A stretch of 11,916 nt of DNA, taken from the NCBI GenBank assembly GCA_022722495.1, contig JAIJLI010000030.1, forward strand, positions 1-11,916, written 5' to 3'. The translations under genes were made by a program, and so were the position numbers. How positions within the stretch are numbered: position 1 is the stretch's first letter; each line of letters starts with the position of its first letter. This document shows, piece by piece, positions 8,478-11,916 of the stretch. The notes under the pieces are model-generated. The model ran no database searches. It had not been told where the DNA came from and saw only the letters and a program-made list of their open reading frames with translations. The stretch is from Dialister sp. (GTDB lineage: Bacteria > Bacillota > Negativicutes > Veillonellales > Dialisteraceae).

Positions 8478-8512
8478 GACTGGTGACTAGAAATTAGTAG
8501 CTGGGGATTAGG
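8478..8512. repeat. Degenerate heptamer array, five units
   Basis: The stretch divides into GACTGGT, GACTAGA, AATTAGT, AGCTGGG and GATTAGG, a degenerate 7-base period of the form RAYTRGN with one exception at the second base. It lies in the 400-base divergent spacer 8355-8754. Apart from promoters, the leader hairpin and repeats, I see nothing else there. Confidence 0.6.
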
Positions 8513-8514
8513 TT

Positions 8515-8531
8515 TGCGATACGAGAAAACC
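8515..8531 (+). repeat. 17-base dispersed word, copy 1
   Basis: TGCGATACGAGAAAACC matches the reverse complement of 11749-11765 at 16 of 17 bases. Both copies lie on the same relative side of a GC palindrome repeat. Confidence 0.75.
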
Positions 8532-8570
8532 GTTAGTTTCAAACTTCGGACATCGCCTCATATATATTCG

Positions 8571-8586
8571 CGGCGAAGCCGCCACC
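8571..8586 (-). repeat. GC palindrome repeat, copy 2
   Basis: This is the reverse complement of copy 1 (6110-6125), 16 of 16 bases. GCGGC-GAA-GCCGC (8570-8582) is the foldable core. Confidence 0.8.
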
Positions 8587-8588
8587 TT

Positions 8589-8609
8589 CATTCCTCATTC
8601 CTCATTTAA
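8589..8609. repeat. Short heptamer array next to the GC palindrome
   Basis: CATTCCT occurs twice in tandem and is followed by a partial third unit (CATTTAA). The array begins two bases after the GC palindrome copy 2. Confidence 0.6.
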
Positions 8610-8675
8610 GCAAAGCTTTCGTTTACAATCAAGGGCCAGCACGCTCCACGGGATAGCCCTTCCCCTAGCCCCTCA

Positions 8676-8684
8676 TGGTATAAT
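8676..8684 (+). promoter_or_regulatory. Possible distal promoter of the arsAB operon (extended -10)
   Basis: TGGTATAAT has an extended -10 with a consensus hexamer at 8679-8684. No good -35 is visible 17 bases upstream, so it would depend on the TG extension. Confidence 0.4.
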
Positions 8685-8700
8685 GAAAAGGAATCTATGA

Positions 8701-8729
8701 TTCAAAAAGATCTGCGTTTATGATACAAT
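8701..8729 (+). promoter_or_regulatory. Proximal promoter of the arsAB operon
   Basis: TTCAAA (8701-8706) and TACAAT (8724-8729) are spaced by 17 bases, in an AT-rich stretch just before the AGGAGG of the first gene. The predicted start, near 8736, leaves a leader of only about 19 bases. There is no room for a riboswitch in this transcript. Confidence 0.6.
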
Positions 8730-8754
8730 AATTAATATAGAATTAGGAGGAAAC

Positions 8755-9807
8755 ATGGGCTTATTAGACGATACGCTGGATCAGATCCAGCCGCTCAGCC
8801 AGGAAGTCATGGAGGAGGCCGGCCGGCGCTGGCATGATCTATATCTTGGCATGGGAGATCTCGGCAAGATGGAGGATATGGTGACGCGCTACATCGGTGT
8901 CACCGGGGAAGTGATGCCGGATGTCCCGAAGGGGTGTATGGTGATCGCATGCAGCGACCACGGGGTATACAAAGAGGGCGTGTCTGCCTATCCGCAGGAG
9001 ACGACGGTCGGCATGACGAAGGCCTATGTGATCGCGAAGGGGGCCTCCTGCAATGCGATGGCGTACTATGCGGGCATGGACATGGTGGTGGTCGATGTGG
9101 GCATCAATCATGATATGACAGGAGTCCCGGGACTCCTGGATCGCAAGATCGCCTGGGGGACGAAGAACATCGCGGAAGGACCGGCGATGACGCGTGAGCA
9201 GGCGATCCGTTCCATCGAGATCGGTATCGAGATCGCAGAAGAAAATGTAAGAAAGGGATATAAAGTCTTTTCGATCGGGGAAATGGGGATTTCCAATACC
9301 ACCTCATCGGCCTGCATCCTGGGGACCTTCAATCACTGGAATGCCATCGAAGTCACGGGACGCGGGACAAATATTTCTGACGAACGACTCGTCCATAAGG
9401 TAGAGGTCGTGCAGAAGGCGATGGATGTGAACCATCCGGATCCAAAGGACGGCCTCGATGTACTTGCCAAAGTCGGCGGATTTGAATTCGGGTGTCTTAC
9501 GGGTGTCATCTTGGGGGCGGCCGCCAATCATGCGATGACCATCATCGACGGGTTCAATACGACGGCGAGCGCCTTCATCGCGAAGGCACTCGCGCCGCAG
9601 GTGACGGATTACCTCATGGCCTCGCACCTGTCGCTCGAGCAGGCGCACAAAAAGTCGCTGGCTGCGCTGGGACTTTCCGAATATATTGATCTGGATTTCC
9701 GTCTGGGCGAATCCATCGGGGCGGGCATTCAGAAAAAAATGCTGGATATGGCGATTTCCGTCTATCGGGAATGTGTCACCAAAGAAGAAGCGGGGGTGGA
9801 AGCATGA
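8755..9807 (+). CDS. arsA: CobT-family lower-ligand phosphoribosyltransferase, ArsA-like subunit
   Basis: CobT-family enzymes transfer phosphoribose from nicotinate mononucleotide to the lower-ligand base of a cobamide. In Sporomusa and Veillonella a pair of paralogues, ArsA and ArsB (unrelated to arsenic ArsA/ArsB), act together and can use phenol and p-cresol as well as benzimidazoles. This 350-residue protein keeps the CobT landmarks: SDHGV at 67-71; GVSAYPQ at 75-81; VVDVG at 112-116; the signature GEMGISNTT at 175-183; TGRGT at 201-205; VGGFEFGCLTG at 240-250; IIDGF at 263-267; and RLGES at 316-320, with Glu319 at the position of the catalytic base. The start is unambiguous, with AGGAGG eight bases before the ATG. 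Its stop overlaps the next start (ATGA). I call the first gene ArsA-like because it keeps the CobT signature; the substrate is inferred. Confidence 0.85.
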   Translation: MGLLDDTLDQIQPLSQEVMEEAGRRWHDLYLGMGDLGKMEDMVTRYIGVTGEVMPDVPKGCMVIACSDHGVYKEGVSAYPQETTVGMTKAYVIAKGASCNAMAYYAGMDMVVVDVGINHDMTGVPGLLDRKIAWGTKNIAEGPAMTREQAIRSIEIGIEIAEENVRKGYKVFSIGEMGISNTTSSACILGTFNHWNAIEVTGRGTNISDERLVHKVEVVQKAMDVNHPDPKDGLDVLAKVGGFEFGCLTGVILGAAANHAMTIIDGFNTTASAFIAKALAPQVTDYLMASHLSLEQAHKKSLAALGLSEYIDLDFRLGESIGAGIQKKMLDMAISVYRECVTKEEAGVEA

Positions 9808-10826
9808 GCGAGATCCCGAAACTGAATCAGGAGATCATGGAGGCTTGCCAGCTCTATGTGGATAATCTCATCAAGCCGATCCATTCGCTGGGAAAGCTGG
9901 AGGATATGGCTGTCCGTATGGCCGGCATTTTAGGAGAAGTGAAGCCGGCATACCTCAATAAGGCAGTCGTCATTTTCGGCGGGGATACGGCCGTCGATGG
10001 CGAGAACAAGACGAAAGGGCAGCTCTCGCACGCAGAGATGAAGCTGGTCGCGCAGGGCGCGGGACCGGTGAATGTCCTCGCGCGGCAGATGGAGATGCCG
10101 GTCTACCTTGTCGATGTCGGCCTTGAAAAGGATACCTCTGACATCGAAGGCGTATTGGCAAAAAAAGTGATCCATGGTACGCATCAGGGGCATCCCGCCA
10201 TGGATGATGATGTCGTCGCGGCGGCGATTTCTCTCGGCATGTCGGTCGGGAAAGCCCTCGCGGGAGAGGGCATCCAGGCCGTCGGCCTCGGCAATATCGG
10301 AGAGCGCTCCATGCTGTCGGCGCTTGCGGTGACGACCGCCGTCATGAAGGAGGACCTCAAGAAGGCATCGGCGAGAAGCGGCTTCTCTATCCAACTTTCC
10401 GATGTCGGTGACTTCGCCAAGGATCCCGTCGCTGCGCTCGCCATGGTCGGCTCGGCAGAGATCGCGGCCCTCTTCGGCCTTACCGTAGAAGCCACGCGCC
10501 GCGGCATCATGGTCGTCTTTGATAATGCTGTCACAGGTGCTGCCGTGCTTGCCGCACAGGCCGTGTATCCTGAGATCAAAAACTATATTTTCCCATCTGT
10601 TTATTATGAAGAACCGGTTCATCAGATGCAGATGCAGAAGATGGGCATGAAGTCATTCCTGCACTATGATTTCACAGAAGCGGAAGGTTACGGATCAGCC
10701 CTCGGGCTCTCGCTTCTTGACGCAGCGATCGATATGCTGAACCAGATGAAGACCTTCGGCAGCGCTGACGTAGCTGTCGCAGAGGATGGTCCGGGCAAGG
10801 GTCGTCAAAGAGAGGACGTGAAGTGA
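9804..10826 (+). CDS. arsB: Divergent CobT paralogue, ArsB-like subunit
   Basis: This 340-residue protein is a second CobT-family member in tandem, expected to be the partner subunit of the preceding gene. Similarity lies in the N-terminal helix (LIKPIHSLGKLEDMAVRMAGILGEVKP, residues about 22-48), VYLVDVG at 100-106, the middle Rossmann-like region, and TEAEGYGSALGLSLLDAA at 291-308, where Glu294 aligns with the CobT catalytic Glu. The SDHGV motif is replaced by GGDTAV (59-64), and GEMGIGNTT is replaced by GLGNIGERSM at 161-170. It is therefore unlikely to act alone as a normal CobT. The ATG at 9804, overlapping the upstream stop, is chosen over an in-frame GTG at 9771 inside arsA; a GGGGGTGGA stretch lies just upstream. 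Overlapping starts suggest coupled 1:1 synthesis, as for a heterodimer. The name rests on gene order and family. Confidence 0.8.
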   Translation: MSEIPKLNQEIMEACQLYVDNLIKPIHSLGKLEDMAVRMAGILGEVKPAYLNKAVVIFGGDTAVDGENKTKGQLSHAEMKLVAQGAGPVNVLARQMEMPVYLVDVGLEKDTSDIEGVLAKKVIHGTHQGHPAMDDDVVAAAISLGMSVGKALAGEGIQAVGLGNIGERSMLSALAVTTAVMKEDLKKASARSGFSIQLSDVGDFAKDPVAALAMVGSAEIAALFGLTVEATRRGIMVVFDNAVTGAAVLAAQAVYPEIKNYIFPSVYYEEPVHQMQMQKMGMKSFLHYDFTEAEGYGSALGLSLLDAAIDMLNQMKTFGSADVAVAEDGPGKGRQREDVK

Positions 10827-11602
10827 TGAAAGCACTTTTTGTACGCTGTTATGGGAAGCTGACCGCAGATATGATGATCGGCGGGCTCATCGATATGGGG
10901 GTGCCGCCGGTCTATCTGAGATCGAAGCTGGAGGATGCCGGCCTTTCTGTCCCATTCATCGAAAAACCGAATCCGAAAGCACAGATCTCCGCCCACTATT
11001 TCCATATCCCGGAGACAGGCGAAAAGCCGATGCTCCTGAAGGAGCGGGATATTTTCAAGCTGTGGCGGGATATCTGCGAGAAAGGGGCTTCGGACTGGGA
11101 AGACACCGGGTGGAAGGTCTTCTCTGCTTTGACCAGCGGCGCATCGGATGCCATCGATGAGATCGCAGGAAATATCATCGACCTGCGCCGCATCGGTGTC
11201 AGTGAAGAGAATCTGATCTCGCTCTACCTCTTCCTGGCCTGCCTCGACTATCTGGAGGTAGAGAGCCTTTTCGTCGTACCTTTTTCTTTAAAAGAAGGGA
11301 GATCGGAACGCGCAAGAGCGACTCTCCACATTCTGACCGATGCCGGCTCCACGGTGGGCGATCCCATCGATGCAGAGGACATTCATCCATTCGCGGCAGC
11401 CATGCTCGAAGGGCTGGCGGCCAAATTCATGCCCATGGACGGCCGCTTTCTGGCAGACAAGACTGCCTATGGCAGCGCCAGTGCCGAGAAGCCGACCGGC
11501 GAGAGCACCGTCGCCGAGTATCTGGGCTACTTCCAGGACCGCGGCGACTCCATCTTCAGCCGTCATCTCAAGGTCTTCGGCATGGCAGGGGATCTGATAT
11601 AA
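10826..11602 (+). CDS. Shortened LarC-like protein (Ni_insertion/DUF111 relative) in the arsAB operon
   Basis: The 258-residue product resembles the N-terminal part of LarC, the enzyme that inserts nickel into the nickel-pincer nucleotide cofactor of lactate racemase. Matching segments are the start (LFVRCYGKLTADMMIGGLID, residues 4-23, compare LarC LDCFSGISGDMFLGALLD) and LACLDYLEVESLFVVPFSL at 137-155 (compare CLDYLGVDKVYVSPLPL). It departs where LarC is histidine-rich. The HHHR-type segment reads LKERDI (71-76), and the HFHEVG segment reads IDLRRIG (118-124). The C-terminal LarC domain is absent, since a terminator follows the stop directly and no reading frame continues. The ATG at 10826 shares one base with the arsB stop (TGATG) and has AGAGGA nine to ten bases upstream. 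Nickel chelation looks unlikely; a role in cobamide lower-ligand activation is inferred only from the operon. Confidence 0.7.
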   Translation: MKALFVRCYGKLTADMMIGGLIDMGVPPVYLRSKLEDAGLSVPFIEKPNPKAQISAHYFHIPETGEKPMLLKERDIFKLWRDICEKGASDWEDTGWKVFSALTSGASDAIDEIAGNIIDLRRIGVSEENLISLYLFLACLDYLEVESLFVVPFSLKEGRSERARATLHILTDAGSTVGDPIDAEDIHPFAAAMLEGLAAKFMPMDGRFLADKTAYGSASAEKPTGESTVAEYLGYFQDRGDSIFSRHLKVFGMAGDLI

Positions 11603-11608
11603 GAGATA

Positions 11609-11658
11609 AAAAAGGAGCTGTGAAGAAATGAATCCTCATTTCTTCATAGCTCCTTTTT
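11609..11658 (+). terminator. Long terminator of the arsAB-larC-like operon
   Basis: A 23-bp stem (11609-11631 with 11636-11658) closes on an ATCC loop, with a single G-U wobble. It begins with an A tract and ends in five T, so it may work on both strands. It begins six bases after the last stop codon. Confidence 0.95.
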
Positions 11659-11668
11659 ACTTTCATTT

Positions 11669-11710
11669 GGTTCAGGGTTCAGGGTTCAGGGTTCAAGGTT
11701 CAAGGTTCAG
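11669..11710. repeat. Heptamer tandem repeat, six units of GGTTCAR
   Basis: GGTTCAG three times, GGTTCAA twice and GGTTCAG once, exactly in register over 42 bases. It sits between the operon terminator and the GC palindrome copy 3. Confidence 0.95.
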
Positions 11711-11717
11711 GGCTCTC

Positions 11718-11741
11718 GTGGCGGCTTTGCCGCCTTTTTTT
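11718..11741 (+). repeat. GC palindrome repeat, copy 3, with terminator form
   Basis: GTGGCGGCTTTGCCG matches copy 1 except for one loop base. Here the stem GGCGGC (11720-11725) / GCCGCC (11729-11734) is perfect and is followed by seven T (11735-11741), giving it the form of a plus-strand Rho-independent terminator. Confidence 0.8.
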
Positions 11742-11748
11742 AGAAGAT

Positions 11749-11765
11749 GGTATTCTCGTATCGCA
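11749..11765 (-). repeat. 17-base dispersed word, copy 2
   Basis: This is the reverse complement of the word at 8515-8531, with one mismatch. It lies 14 bases from GC palindrome copy 3. Confidence 0.75.
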
Positions 11766-11782
11766 GCCTTCCCCTCTAGGTA

Positions 11783-11896
11783 ATGCTATTAAGTTAAGCG
11801 GTAGAACGTTCTTGGCACCCCATCGGGGGAGCTCCCCGAAGGGGTGAGGGGGCTACGTAGCGGTATTGCATGAAAGTGTTGGAATATCGATAGCAT
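11783..11896. repeat. REP- or MITE-like palindromic element
   Basis: The centre is a two-part stem: CACCCC (11816-11821) with GGGGTG (11841-11846), and CGGGG (11824-11828) with CCCCG (11834-11838). These are separated by a 2-by-2 internal loop and closed by GAGCT. ATGCTAT (11783-11789) and ATAGCAT (11890-11896) form short inverted flanks. AGCGGTA occurs directly repeated on either side. I see no gene in 11603-11916. Confidence 0.5.
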
Positions 11897-11916
11897 CGGA
11901 CTATTCAACATAGCAC

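Noticed and set aside
8613..8754. Cobalamin riboswitch upstream of the arsAB operon
   Set aside because: AAGGGC (8631-8636) and GCCCTT (8656-8661) pair, but there is no B12-box (GCCACTG-like) sequence and the best promoter leaves a leader of only about 19 bases.
8755..10826. Arsenic resistance genes, suggested by the symbols arsA and arsB
   Set aside because: The proteins are CobT-family phosphoribosyltransferases. They have no ATPase P-loop of arsenical pumps and no membrane segments.
11669..11710. CRISPR-like or telomere-like array
   Set aside because: The units are 7 bases long with no spacers, so it is a simple tandem repeat. The similarity to telomeric repeats is only in base composition and the site is internal.

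Overview
The window looks like a chromosomal segment of a Negativicutes bacterium (Firmicutes with an outer membrane; the Veillonella/Megasphaera/Dialister/Sporomusa neighbourhood). The evidence is a tandem pair of divergent cobT paralogues of the ArsAB type, which is described from Sporomusa and Veillonella, together with a CIRCE-controlled groESL operon, strong AGGAGG ribosome binding sites and moderately high GC. The genus is an inference from gene content only.

Layout. (1) 42-443 (+): a small secreted protein of unknown function. (2) 562-2334 (+): three overlapping genes, trmL (tRNA wobble 2'-O-methyltransferase), a YlbF-family protein and murB, closed by a terminator at 2350-2376. (3) 2504-4665 (+): groES-groEL with a sigma-A-like promoter, a perfect CIRCE operator and a strong terminator. 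(4) 4753-6067 (+): a monocistronic RlmI-type 23S rRNA cytosine methyltransferase with its own promoter and a symmetric terminator that can also serve the convergent genes. (5) 8464-6309 (-): an aldehyde dehydrogenase followed by a DUF2939-like membrane-anchored protein, with a promoter and a terminator-like leader hairpin. (6) 8701-11658 (+): a tightly overlapping three-gene operon, arsA-like, arsB-like and a shortened LarC-like gene, ended by a 23-bp terminator stem. (7) 11659-11916: a repeat-rich spacer with no supported gene.

How the genes work together. Groups 2-4 are housekeeping functions: translation, peptidoglycan precursors and protein folding. The distinctive part is group 6. Two CobT-family proteins, expected to work as a heterodimer that activates the lower ligand of a cobamide (phenol or p-cresol in the characterised cases), are translationally linked to a protein that resembles the N-terminal domain of the nickel-pincer cofactor enzyme LarC. 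That protein has lost LarC's histidine-rich segments and its C-terminal half. What it does beside a cobamide lower-ligand enzyme is the most open question here.

The second theme is in the spacers. Three of them share a short GC palindrome (GGCGGC-TTY-GCCG type). Each also carries tandem or degenerate arrays with a period of exactly seven bases but an unrelated unit in every array. Two of the spacers additionally share a 17-base word in inverted orientation. This looks like a dispersed composite repeat family. No rRNA, tRNA, CRISPR array, transposase or phage gene was seen.
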